Source: Collinsella aerofaciens (GTDB lineage: Bacteria > Actinomycetota > Coriobacteriia > Coriobacteriales > Coriobacteriaceae). From it: a stretch of 64,000 bases of DNA. Positions 34,298 through 42,834 of the stretch are shown piece by piece; position 1 is the first letter of the stretch; the number at the start of each line of letters is the position of its first letter. The stretch lies in the NCBI RefSeq assembly GCF_019131995.1, contig NZ_JAHONA010000003.1, positions 1 through 64,000 of the forward strand, in the 5' to 3' direction. The notes beneath the pieces are model-generated. The model ran no database searches. It saw only the letters and a list, made by a program, of their open reading frames with translations, and had not been told where the DNA came from. The position numbers and the translations under genes are program-made.

Positions 34298-34720
34298 TTA
34301 GCTCACCGTCTCCTCACCAAAGCGATACAGCTCCTCGTTCACCTTTTGCAGGCTGCAGCCGCGATCGATACAGAAAATGATGATGGCGTCACGGCGGTCC
34401 TTGCAGTTGAGGACATTGGCGCCCGCCGCCGTCAAGGCGCGGTTGGTCTCCTTGAGCGTCAACGCCATCGCAAAGGCAATCTGCAGCACCTTATTACGGC
34501 TTGGGTGGCGCGCACCGGTAAAAAATTGATAACCAAAGGTCTCGTTGAGGTCGGCCATGCGCACCACGCGCGAACGCTCTAAGCCCTTTTCCTGCAGCAG
34601 CTGCTTAAGGTAGTCCGAAAGCGACGGGGCGGCAAAGTCGTGCTCTTTGATATAGCCCTCGATACTCGGGGCATCAAGCAGCTCGTTGAGCAACTCTTCG
34701 GTTAGCTTCTTATCGGGCAT
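34298..34720 (-). CDS. Small HTH-like (XRE-type) protein next to a Ser/Thr kinase
   Basis: A 140-residue soluble protein. The middle (SLSDYLKQLLQEKGLERSR, LNETFGYQFFTGARHPSRNK, QIAFAMALTLKET) looks like an XRE-type helix-turn-helix. Its C-terminus DAIIIFCIDRGCSLQKVNEELY is conserved in proteins often found beside protein kinases. It may be a kinase target or regulator; this is inferred from position only. The gap to the kinase is 71 bases. Confidence 0.65.
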   Translation of the reverse strand: MPDKKLTEELLNELLDAPSIEGYIKEHDFAAPSLSDYLKQLLQEKGLERSRVVRMADLNETFGYQFFTGARHPSRNKVLQIAFAMALTLKETNRALTAAGANVLNCKDRRDAIIIFCIDRGCSLQKVNEELYRFGEETVS

Positions 34721-34766
34721 ATGGCCTCACCCCCAGCTCGCATAGTAACCATGTTTTTAATTCTAG

Positions 34767-35210
34767 TTAAAAACCGCTCACGTCAGAACGTTCCCAGCTG
34801 GCAACCTGGTCGGGAGATACCGTGCTCATCGCTTCGAACTTCCAGGTGCCACCCGCTTTGAGATGGTTGGTGTTCGCAAGAGCCGTTCCCACCTGATTGC
34901 CGTCTGCGTCATACAGAACATACTCAATCTGAATGTAGCTTTGCTCTTTATCCGTATTATTGGTCAACGTGCCAGTGATCATATACGCGAACTGATTAGA
35001 CGTATCCCCGGCCTCATCCGAAACCGTATAGGGTTCTTGTGCCTCTTTTTGTTCCTCGACTTGCTGGGTCTGTTCGGCAGGCTTTGCTGCATCACCCGTT
35101 GACGAATCAGACGAGTTACCACCCATAGAGCCTACAACGCCGGCAACAACGAGCACCACGATGACGCCCAGAATGATCTTGCCGATCGGCTTCTTTCCCT
35201 CTTTTGCCAT
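34767..35210 (-). CDS. Membrane-anchored FxLYD-domain protein
   Basis: A 147-residue protein: basic N-terminus, one membrane segment (IILGVIVVLVVAGVVGSMG), a Ser/Thr/Gln-rich linker, then a domain of about 80 residues with FAYMITGTLTNNTDKEQSY and EYVLYDADGNQVGTALANT. That pattern fits the extracytoplasmic FxLYD fold. Function unknown. It is upstream of the HTH-like gene and kinase on the same strand, so the three may form a sensing or envelope unit. Confidence 0.75.
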   Translation of the reverse strand: MAKEGKKPIGKIILGVIVVLVVAGVVGSMGGNSSDSSTGDAAKPAEQTQQVEEQKEAQEPYTVSDEAGDTSNQFAYMITGTLTNNTDKEQSYIQIEYVLYDADGNQVGTALANTNHLKAGGTWKFEAMSTVSPDQVASWERSDVSGF

Positions 35211-35434
35211 TATGCATCCTTCCTACGATCCGGCTACCGTGCCGGCACACAGCACATCGTAGGAGGCAGCGAGCTCAAATTCATTAGCTGGGAGCTAATG
35301 TCGCAACACAGCTTGCCACCTGGCACTCATTGAGTCCTTTTTTTCCTTCACCGAACTCATGCCTTTGTTGTTGACTATTAAACATTTAGACGTAAACTGC
35401 TTTGTTACCTTGTCAACATCTGAAAGGAACCTCA

Positions 35435-37756
35435 TTGGGAAAAGACGTACTGGTGCAGCAACTCGTCGACTCATTCGACAGCTGGCCCGCCAAAAAAACC
35501 GGTTGCGGATCGTCCCGCATGACACAAGAGCTCTATCCTTTTGACAAGCTCTTCTCTCCCATCAAAATCAACAAGCTCACCGTCAAAAACCGCATTGTCA
35601 TGGCGCCGATGGGCAATATCGACATGTGCGAGGAAACTGGTCGCCCCAGCGACATGATGCTGCAGTACTTTTTCGCCCGCGCCAAAGGCGGCTGCGGCCT
35701 CATCACAACAGGACTCGTACCGGTAAGCCACGGCATCGATACCACGGTCACCGAGCTGGACAAGCTCACCTATTTCCCGCGCATCGATCGAAGCCGAACC
35801 GTTATGGCAGGCTGGCGCGACCTTGCCCAAGGTGTCCATGCCTTCGGATCGCGCATTTTTGTCCAGCTTACGGCTGGACTCGGCCGCGTGGGCAACCCAC
35901 AATGCCTCATCACGCAAAAGAAGTTTCCGGTCTCGGCGAGTTTCTTGCCTAACTACTACATCCCCGCCATTCCATGCATGCGCCTCTCGGACCAAAAGCT
36001 GCGCCGTATCGTAAACAATATCGGCCAAGCGGCGGCCGATGCCCATGCCATGGGCATCGATGGCGTCTGTTTGCACGGGCACGAGGGTTATCTTATCGAG
36101 CAGCTCGGAAACCCCGCCTTTAACCATCGCAAGCTCGGACGTTATGCCGATTGGCGTCAATTTGGCCTCGATATGGTCAAAGAAATCCGTCGCCGCGTTG
36201 GGCCCGACTACCCCATCATGTACCGCATCGACCTTTCGCTTGCACTCGAGGAAACCTATGACGAGCAGGTCATGAATTCGACCTATCTGGGACGCATGCG
36301 CGGCGGCCGCACAGTCGAACAGACCCTGTGTTATATGGAAGAGCTCGTGGCGGCGGGAGTAGACATCTTTGACGTCGACCTTGGTTGCTATGACAACTGG
36401 TGGATGCCCCACCCGCCTGCGAGCATGCCCGCAGGCTGCTTCGTTCCCGTGGCGCGCGCCGTTCGGGAGCGCTTTGCCGCCGACAATATCCGCTCCAATG
36501 CCGGCCTTCCCGTACCCGTTGTCGCGGTGGGTAAGTTGGGCTACCCCGACATTGCCGAACGCGCCCTTCGCAATGGCGACGCCGATATGATCATGCTCGG
36601 ACGCCCGCTGCTTGCGGATCCCGAGTGGCCCAACAAGGCGTACGCCGGTCGCGTGGCAGATATTCGCCCCTGTATCGGATGCCAGGAAGGATGCCTCAAC
36701 GAGTTTGTCGAAGGGGGCCATCCGCAGTGTGCCGTCAATCCACGCTGCAGCTTTGAATACCTCATGCCCCAGACACCCGCTCCCACCATAGAACCCAAAC
36801 GCATAGCGGTGATAGGAGCCGGACCCGCCGGGATGGTCTGTGCGCTAATCGCCGCGCGTCGTGGCCACGACGTAAAGCTCATCGACGCCGAAGATGAACT
36901 TGGAGGAAAACTCCTCTCCGCCAGCGCCGCCCGGATCAAGTTCGACCTCGATAATTACCGCTCTTATCTTGTTCGACAGGTGCGCGAGCAGGCAGAAAAA
37001 CCCAACGGGAACCTGACACTCGAACTTGGACGGGCGGCACGCGCCGAAGATCTTGCAAAAGCAGACTTCGACGCAATCGTGTGCGCGACAGGCACTTCCA
37101 ATGCGATACCGCCCGTCCCCGGCCTTACGGAGCTTGCAGCATCGGGCCATGCCGTGCAGGCAACGCAGCTACTGCGCCAACCCGCGCTGCTTGGCAACGC
37201 CAAAACCGTCGCCATCATTGGCGGAGGGGCCGTGGGCTGCGAGGTTGCCCAATGGCTCACCGTCGAACACGGCATACCACAGGTCAGCGTAATTGAAATG
37301 CTGCCTCACATGATGCAGGGCGCCTGCACGGCAAATCGTGGCCACCTACTCCATGCGCTCAGGGGACGCAATGTGCGGCTCCTCAATATGACACGCGTCG
37401 AGCGCGCGGAAGTCGGCGGCAAACGCGAGTCTGGAGCCCCATCGAGGTGCGCGCGTCTCCACTTGAGTCGCAACTGCCACAAAAACGTTCCCGACCCCTA
37501 CGTCTCGTGGTCACCGATCTTGCCCGAGAACGTCGAAAATCCGCTTGCACCCAAAATCGGAAACGACCGGAAGTCGCTCGAGCTAACCTGCGACCTGGTA
37601 ATCATTGCCTGCGGCGGACACCCCGACGACGCGCTGTTCTACAAACTGCAGCAGACACACGCCGCAGACGAGCTGCATAGCATCGGCGATGGGTTTGCAC
37701 CCGGCCGTGTGCTCGAAGCGGTCCGTGCGGCATACCGGCTCGGCACCAATATCTAA
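35435..37756 (+). CDS. Old yellow enzyme-type flavin oxidoreductase (2,4-dienoyl-CoA/2-enoate reductase family)
   Basis: A 773-residue NADH-dependent iron-sulfur flavoenzyme. An FMN-binding TIM barrel (YPFDKLFSPIKI onward, GIDGVCLHGHEGYLIEQ) is followed by the [4Fe-4S] cysteines C413, C416, C420 and about C432 (CIGCQEGC...C). Two dinucleotide domains follow (AVIGAGPAGM near 461, IIGGGAVGCEVA near 594). Relatives reduce enoates, bile-acid intermediates or oxidise methylamines. A TTG at 35435 follows AAAGGAACCTCA; the ATG at 35519 is the alternative. It is first in a cluster with aconitase X, an M20 peptidase and a transporter. Confidence 0.88.
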   Translation: MGKDVLVQQLVDSFDSWPAKKTGCGSSRMTQELYPFDKLFSPIKINKLTVKNRIVMAPMGNIDMCEETGRPSDMMLQYFFARAKGGCGLITTGLVPVSHGIDTTVTELDKLTYFPRIDRSRTVMAGWRDLAQGVHAFGSRIFVQLTAGLGRVGNPQCLITQKKFPVSASFLPNYYIPAIPCMRLSDQKLRRIVNNIGQAAADAHAMGIDGVCLHGHEGYLIEQLGNPAFNHRKLGRYADWRQFGLDMVKEIRRRVGPDYPIMYRIDLSLALEETYDEQVMNSTYLGRMRGGRTVEQTLCYMEELVAAGVDIFDVDLGCYDNWWMPHPPASMPAGCFVPVARAVRERFAADNIRSNAGLPVPVVAVGKLGYPDIAERALRNGDADMIMLGRPLLADPEWPNKAYAGRVADIRPCIGCQEGCLNEFVEGGHPQCAVNPRCSFEYLMPQTPAPTIEPKRIAVIGAGPAGMVCALIAARRGHDVKLIDAEDELGGKLLSASAARIKFDLDNYRSYLVRQVREQAEKPNGNLTLELGRAARAEDLAKADFDAIVCATGTSNAIPPVPGLTELAASGHAVQATQLLRQPALLGNAKTVAIIGGGAVGCEVAQWLTVEHGIPQVSVIEMLPHMMQGACTANRGHLLHALRGRNVRLLNMTRVERAEVGGKRESGAPSRCARLHLSRNCHKNVPDPYVSWSPILPENVENPLAPKIGNDRKSLELTCDLVIIACGGHPDDALFYKLQQTHAADELHSIGDGFAPGRVLEAVRAAYRLGTNI

Positions 37757-37777
37757 CACGAAAGGATGGGCTCACAG

Positions 37778-39055
37778 ATGAACCTGACCTCCCAACAACA
37801 AGCCCTACTCGACGGCGTCAAGGGCCCCGCCATGGCCAAAGTGGTCAAGACCCTCGTTATGTACGGCGAATGCTTTGGCGCCGAGCGTATGGTTCCCGTG
37901 ACCGGCGCAAACGGTCATCTTGTCACAAGTTTTGGCCTCTCCATGCTCGGTCCAGTCTATGATCTTATGGATGAGCTGCTGAAAGACGGCGCCCTGTCCG
38001 GTCAGTCATTCTCGGTCGACCCGAGACCCCTCGACCCCGCCGTCCCGGCCAACCCGCTGCAAAAGCTGCTGTTCAAGATTATGTATTCCAAACAAGACGA
38101 TTATGAGGCACAGCTGCGCAGCATGGGCCTATTGGACAACGATGCTTTCACCTGCACCTGCTACCAGCCCGAAGTTGGCAATCGACCTCGGCGTGGCGAC
38201 ATCCTAAGCTGGGCAGAAAGCAGCGCGGTGGTCTTTGCCAACTCCGTGTTGGGCGCTCGCTGCAATCGCAACTCCGGCATCATCGAGATGTTCGGCTCAA
38301 TTGCCGGCTTTGTCCCGGAATTCGGCTTGCTCACCGATGAGGGCCGCAAGGCGACCTGGATCATCGAAGTCGACTGTAAGCGCAAGCCCGAAGCGCAAGT
38401 GCTTGGCAGCGCCATCGGCATGAAGGTGATGGAAGACGTCCCTTACATTAAAGGCCTCGACCGCTGGCTTGGCCGCGAACTCACACCCGGCACGCAGGAC
38501 TACCTTAAGGACATGGGCGCCGCCAGTGCATCGAACGGCGCTGTCGGGCTCTACCACGTGGACGGCATCACGCCCGAGGCCGTCGAACAAGGCGAACACC
38601 TCATAGCACCAGACGCCCAAATCTATCGCATTGACGACGCCGAGTTGGAACGCATCCGCTCGAGTTACCCCGTTATGTGGAAGAACCCGGGCGCGCGCCC
38701 CAAGCTTGCCTTCATCGGCTGCCCCCACCTCTCGTCTGCACAACTCGTCCATTGGGCAGACGCCATCTGCGATGGGCTGAGCGCCTCCGGCAACTGCCGC
38801 GTGCAAGTACCAGCCGTACTGACCGCCGCCCCATCCGTGGCAGACGCCTTCCGCAAGACTGCGGCATACAGACGCCTCTCGACTACCGGCGCCGTCGTCT
38901 CGAGCATCTGCCCGCTTATGTACACCAACAACCCGCTGTGCGGCAGCATGCCCATCATCACCAACTCCAACAAGTTGCGTACGTACTCGGCATCGCGCTA
39001 CTACACCGACGACGAGGTGCTCGCCTACGTCACCACCGGAAAACCAATCAAATAG
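37778..39055 (+). CDS. Aconitase X large (catalytic) subunit
   Basis: A 425-residue AcnX catalytic-domain protein. Conserved regions include FTCTCYQPEVGNRP, ANSVLGARCNRNSG and FIGCPHLS, which carry cysteines suited to an iron-sulfur centre. Characterised bacterial AcnX enzymes are cis-3-hydroxy-L-proline dehydratases; archaeal two-subunit forms dehydrate mevalonate 5-phosphate. The swivel subunit is the next gene. The ATG at 37778 is chosen because AAAGGATGG lies before it; an ATG at 37766 overlaps that site. Confidence 0.85.
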   Translation: MNLTSQQQALLDGVKGPAMAKVVKTLVMYGECFGAERMVPVTGANGHLVTSFGLSMLGPVYDLMDELLKDGALSGQSFSVDPRPLDPAVPANPLQKLLFKIMYSKQDDYEAQLRSMGLLDNDAFTCTCYQPEVGNRPRRGDILSWAESSAVVFANSVLGARCNRNSGIIEMFGSIAGFVPEFGLLTDEGRKATWIIEVDCKRKPEAQVLGSAIGMKVMEDVPYIKGLDRWLGRELTPGTQDYLKDMGAASASNGAVGLYHVDGITPEAVEQGEHLIAPDAQIYRIDDAELERIRSSYPVMWKNPGARPKLAFIGCPHLSSAQLVHWADAICDGLSASGNCRVQVPAVLTAAPSVADAFRKTAAYRRLSTTGAVVSSICPLMYTNNPLCGSMPIITNSNKLRTYSASRYYTDDEVLAYVTTGKPIK

Positions 39056-39069
39056 GAAGGCGACTCCTC

Positions 39070-39513
39070 ATGGAAAAAATCTTTCACGGCCGTGTCGTTG
39101 TCCCCGGAACTGCCCACGCCAAGGCACTTGTCTCTCACGGAGGGCTCAACACACTCGCATCGTTTCAGAAGGCACTGATGTTTGGCGACAAAAAGGCCAC
39201 GTGTTCCGACCAAAACAATCCCGACTTGTACGGCAAACCTTTGGCGGGATGTGCCTTGTGCCTTCCGCAGACTATCGGATCCACCACAGGCGGCATGGTG
39301 CTCTTCTGCGCCACCAAAATGGGGCGCCAACCCGCATGCCTGCTGTTTTCCAAACCCATTGACAGCCTTGCCGCCGCTGGCGCGATCCTCTCGGGTGTAT
39401 GGACCGACACCCCCATGCCCACCATTGACAACCTGGGCGATGAGTTTCTCGATGCCGCGTCGACGGGAGACGCCATCACCGTGACCGAAGACGGCACGGT
39501 CATCGTCGGCTAA
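39070..39513 (+). CDS. Aconitase X small (swivel) subunit
   Basis: A 147-residue swivel-domain protein (PF01989 type) that completes the AcnX active site. It starts MEKIFHGRVVVPGTAHAKAL, has LAGCALCLPQTIGSTTGGMVL at the substrate loop (often GSSSGS in relatives, here GSTTGG) and ends in TVTEDGTVIVG. AGGAAGG lies before the ATG, which is 14 bases after the large subunit stop. The loop difference might mark another substrate. Confidence 0.85.
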   Translation: MEKIFHGRVVVPGTAHAKALVSHGGLNTLASFQKALMFGDKKATCSDQNNPDLYGKPLAGCALCLPQTIGSTTGGMVLFCATKMGRQPACLLFSKPIDSLAAAGAILSGVWTDTPMPTIDNLGDEFLDAASTGDAITVTEDGTVIVG

Positions 39514-39623
39514 GGCTATCCGACCCACCGCCCGCAGATGAACAACGTGTTTCGCCATTTCCCACACGCGGTGCGGGCGATAATCTTGACGTATTCGATA
39601 TACAACACGAAAGGAGTCCCACC

Positions 39624-41045
39624 ATGGGAGCATCGGTATCGGTCGCACAGGGCGCGCCTCTTGATGCAGGCACCTACAAGGCAGACGAGGCAGCCGTCGA
39701 GCGTTTTCGCGAATTGCTCCGCATCCCCACCGTTTCGCGTGAGGACATCGCCGAGCGCGACGATGAGCCCTTCAGCCAGTGGATTCCCACGCTTCAGCGA
39801 CTTTATCCGCATTTCTTTAAAGTCGCCGAGCTCACACGCGTCGACGACTTTGGCATGCTCCTGCGTTGGCCTGGCGCCGATTCCGCCTTGGACCCCATCG
39901 TCATGATGGCGCATCAGGACGTCGTGCCCGTCGAGGGCCAAGACTGGAAGCATGATCCCTTTGGAGCCGAGATCATCGACGGCGAAATCTGGGCCCGCGG
40001 ATCACTCGACACCAAGTGCATCGTCTCGGCTTTTTTCGAGGCCGCCGAGCATTTGATTGCCCAGGACTTCGTTCCCCCGCGCGATGTCTGGTTCTTCTCG
40101 AGCGATGGCGAGGAAATCGCCGCACCTACTGCAACCCATGCAGTGCAGTGGCTTCGCGAGCATAACATCCATCCCTATATGGTGCTCGATGAGGGTGGAG
40201 CCGTGGCAACCGACGCCCCGCTCGGCGTCACCGAACCCGTTGCCATGGTAGGCGTGTCCGAGAAGGGCCACGTCGACCTTACCGTCACGGCGCGCGCCGA
40301 CGGCGGCCATGCCTCTACGCCTGCGGCAAACGATGCCTGCCGTCTTCTCTGCCGTGTATGCGAAACTATCTCGGCCAACCCCGGCAAGCCGCAGCTCACG
40401 CCCGCCGTCGAGGCCACTCTGACCGAGCTGGGTGCCCGTAGCAGCGCGACGTATCAGGCAATCTTTGGCAACCTGTGGCTCACGCGCCCCGCGGTTACCA
40501 AGATCATGGCCGCCAGCCCCGAGACCTCGGCCATGCTGCGCACAACCTATGCGCTCACGCAGCTCGAAGGCTCCAACGCGCACAACGTGCTGCCACCGGT
40601 CGCTCGCGCCAATTTCAACGTGCGCATCGCTCCGTTCGAGACCATCGCCGATGCCGTTGAGCGCGCTCGCAGGCTCGCCGCTCAGCAGTGCCGCGCCTCG
40701 GGCGTAAGCCCCGACCATGTCACCGTCGAAATCAACGAGGCGATTCCCTACACCGAGCCCGCGCCCATCTCGCCTTACGAAGACGATGCCGCCTTCAACT
40801 ACATCCATCGCTGCGTGTCTGGTGTCTATCCCGAGGCCGGCTTTGCCCCCTACGTGCAGAACTCCTGCACCGACTCGCGCGAGTTCAACGAGATCTGCGA
40901 TCGCGTCTACCGCTTCTGCGGCTTTATCTACTCGGGCGAGGCGCGCAAGCTCATCCATGCCGCCAACGAACGCATCGGCGTCGACGTCTACAAGCGCGGC
41001 ATCGAATTCTATGTGGCGTTTCTCGCCAACCTTAAACAACTGTAG
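39624..41045 (+). CDS. M20-family metallopeptidase
   Basis: A 473-residue dizinc peptidase. It has metal ligand His97 in MMAHQDVVPVEG, the bridging Asp in ARGSLDTK, the general base Glu in SSDGEEIAAP, and a dimerisation domain insert with GGHASTPAA. The family hydrolyses dipeptides or N-acyl amino acids. AAAGGAGTCCCACC precedes the ATG. It lies between aconitase X and an MFS transporter and may release the substrate of the cluster from a peptide. Confidence 0.9.
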   Translation: MGASVSVAQGAPLDAGTYKADEAAVERFRELLRIPTVSREDIAERDDEPFSQWIPTLQRLYPHFFKVAELTRVDDFGMLLRWPGADSALDPIVMMAHQDVVPVEGQDWKHDPFGAEIIDGEIWARGSLDTKCIVSAFFEAAEHLIAQDFVPPRDVWFFSSDGEEIAAPTATHAVQWLREHNIHPYMVLDEGGAVATDAPLGVTEPVAMVGVSEKGHVDLTVTARADGGHASTPAANDACRLLCRVCETISANPGKPQLTPAVEATLTELGARSSATYQAIFGNLWLTRPAVTKIMAASPETSAMLRTTYALTQLEGSNAHNVLPPVARANFNVRIAPFETIADAVERARRLAAQQCRASGVSPDHVTVEINEAIPYTEPAPISPYEDDAAFNYIHRCVSGVYPEAGFAPYVQNSCTDSREFNEICDRVYRFCGFIYSGEARKLIHAANERIGVDVYKRGIEFYVAFLANLKQL

Positions 41046-41098
41046 GACAGGAGGGCCGATAGCGCCCCTCCCCGCTTTTACCGACCAGGAGAACCAGC

Positions 41099-42418
41099 AT
41101 GACCCAACCGAATCTTAAGCGGGCGGCCCGGCTCGATACCAAGGCCGTCGCCCTCGCCTCTCTACCCTTTATGGGCATGATCAGCTTTTGGCAGGTCTAC
41201 GACGGCATCGTTCCCAAGATGCTCACGGGGACCTTTGGCCTATCCAACTCGCTCACCGGCGCGATCATGGCCATCGATAATGTCTTTGGTCTGTTCCTGC
41301 TTCCGCTCTTTGGCATCCTCTCGGACCGTTGCACAAGCAAACTCGGGCGCCGAACGCCCTTTATCTTGGGCGGCTCCGCGGTGGCGATGTTCTCCGTCCC
41401 GCTCATCGCGATTGCCAACAACATGGGCAGCCTACCTCTGCTCCTTGGCGCGATTATCCTCACGCTTTTGGCAATATGCGCCTACCGCACCATGACGGTT
41501 GCCATCGTGGCCGATATTACGCCTCGCCCACTGCGAACCAAGGCGGACTCGATCGAAAAGATCGTCGGCTATGCGGGAACGGGCCTTATGCTCGTCGCTA
41601 TCTCGGTCATGGTTCCCAAGGCCGACAAACCCGATTATCTTCCGCTCTTTATCTTGCAGGCCGCTTTTATCCTCGTGTCGGCCGTTGTCTACGGCATCTT
41701 TGTCCGTGAGCCCGCCCTCGTCGAAAAGATGCGCGAGAAATCGCTGTCCATGGGCATCGACGAGGATCAGATTGACAAAGATGACTCCCCCGAGGCCGGC
41801 GGTAAGGAACGCATTGTAGACACCGGCGTGCGTCGCTCCATCATCATGCTGCTCGCCGCAACGTTTTTCTATTACATGAGCTATAACGCCATGACCACCA
41901 ATATCAGCCGCTATGCCGATATGTTCTACGGCATGGAGGGCGGTTCCTATGCCATCATCAATATCGTGACGATTGCAGGCGCGCTGCTAAGCTACGTTCC
42001 CTTGGCAAATCTTTCGCTCAAAATCGGCCGTAAAAAGGTCGCCCTGGGCACCGCCGTCATCATGGTTTTATGCCCCGCGCTTCTTTGGCTGGCACCCGGT
42101 TTCTCGCCCGTGCTGTACGGCGTCTTTTTGTTGATGGGCGTTGCGCTGGGCGGCGTGGACCTGTGCGTGTACACGATGATTCTGGAGTGCTGCAGCTCCC
42201 AAAGCGTGGGCCGCTACTCCGGTTACTACTACACCGTGAGCATGGCGGCTCAGGTGGCGACACCGATTCTCTCCGGCATCGTTATGGACGTGGCGCCGTC
42301 GATGCTCTTCGCCTACATCACGGCAATGGGCATGTTTATGGCCGCGAGCATTGCCGCCGCCAAGCACGGCGATGCCATCTTGATCGACGAGGTCGCTCGC
42401 CGCGAGGCAGCAAAGTAG
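41099..42418 (+). CDS. MFS transporter
   Basis: A 439-residue carrier with about twelve membrane segments. The MFS loop 2-3 signature GILSDRCTSKLGRRTPF is at about 79-95. A charged central loop (EKMREKSLSMGIDEDQ) separates the two halves. The closest feel is the GPH/SLC45-like branch, but no substrate can be read. AGGAG precedes the ATG. Fifty-three bases after the M20 peptidase, it closes the cluster before a terminator. Confidence 0.88.
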   Translation: MTQPNLKRAARLDTKAVALASLPFMGMISFWQVYDGIVPKMLTGTFGLSNSLTGAIMAIDNVFGLFLLPLFGILSDRCTSKLGRRTPFILGGSAVAMFSVPLIAIANNMGSLPLLLGAIILTLLAICAYRTMTVAIVADITPRPLRTKADSIEKIVGYAGTGLMLVAISVMVPKADKPDYLPLFILQAAFILVSAVVYGIFVREPALVEKMREKSLSMGIDEDQIDKDDSPEAGGKERIVDTGVRRSIIMLLAATFFYYMSYNAMTTNISRYADMFYGMEGGSYAIINIVTIAGALLSYVPLANLSLKIGRKKVALGTAVIMVLCPALLWLAPGFSPVLYGVFLLMGVALGGVDLCVYTMILECCSSQSVGRYSGYYYTVSMAAQVATPILSGIVMDVAPSMLFAYITAMGMFMAASIAAAKHGDAILIDEVARREAAK

Positions 42419-42440
42419 GAGACCGAATTAACTACCGTGC

Positions 42441-42484
42441 GAAAGGGGTCGGACGGGCAAAGCGCCCATCCGACCCCTTTTTCG
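42441..42484 (+). terminator. Rho-independent terminator of the aconitase X cluster
   Basis: AAAGGGGTCGGACGGGC pairs with GCCCATCCGACCCCTTT and is followed by more T. It stands 25 bases after the MFS gene. Confidence 0.9.
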
Positions 42485-42511
42485 TTTCATCCTCAAGAAG
42501 CTTATCGAAGC

Positions 42512-42832
42512 CTACCCCACCGTGACGGATTCCCCAGTAAAGGTGCTGATGAGCAGCAGGATAAAGAACGCCAAGTAACTGATGCTCAGCGGGTACGCAA
42601 TAATCAGGAAGACGACCCAGCCGGCATTGGTGTTACCATCGGCACGGCGTTGCTCGCGATTGCGGCAGAGCCAAATCGTCACGCCAATGGCCACAATCAA
42701 CAGCACAAGTGCCGCTGCCGCCAGTCCAGCAAGCGCAAACATCACGCCAATGCTCACAGCAATAACCGGAAGCAGCAGCAAGCCGCATCCACACCCACCG
42801 GGACTATAAACGACAGTCTGTCGGCGCTTCAT
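42512..42832 (-). CDS. Small membrane protein of unknown function
   Basis: A 106-residue protein with three hydrophobic stretches (LLLLPVIAVSIGVMFALAGLAAAALVLL region, AIGVTIWLC, WVVFLIIAYPLSISYLAFFILLLIS) and a basic loop NREQRRAD. There is a Gly/Cys patch near the start (GGCGCG). The start region coincides with the stop of the upstream amidohydrolase (TGATGATGAAG), so the two are translationally coupled. No family recognised. Confidence 0.6.
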   Translation of the reverse strand: MKRRQTVVYSPGGCGCGLLLLPVIAVSIGVMFALAGLAAAALVLLIVAIGVTIWLCRNREQRRADGNTNAGWVVFLIIAYPLSISYLAFFILLLISTFTGESVTVG

Positions 42833-42834
42833 CA

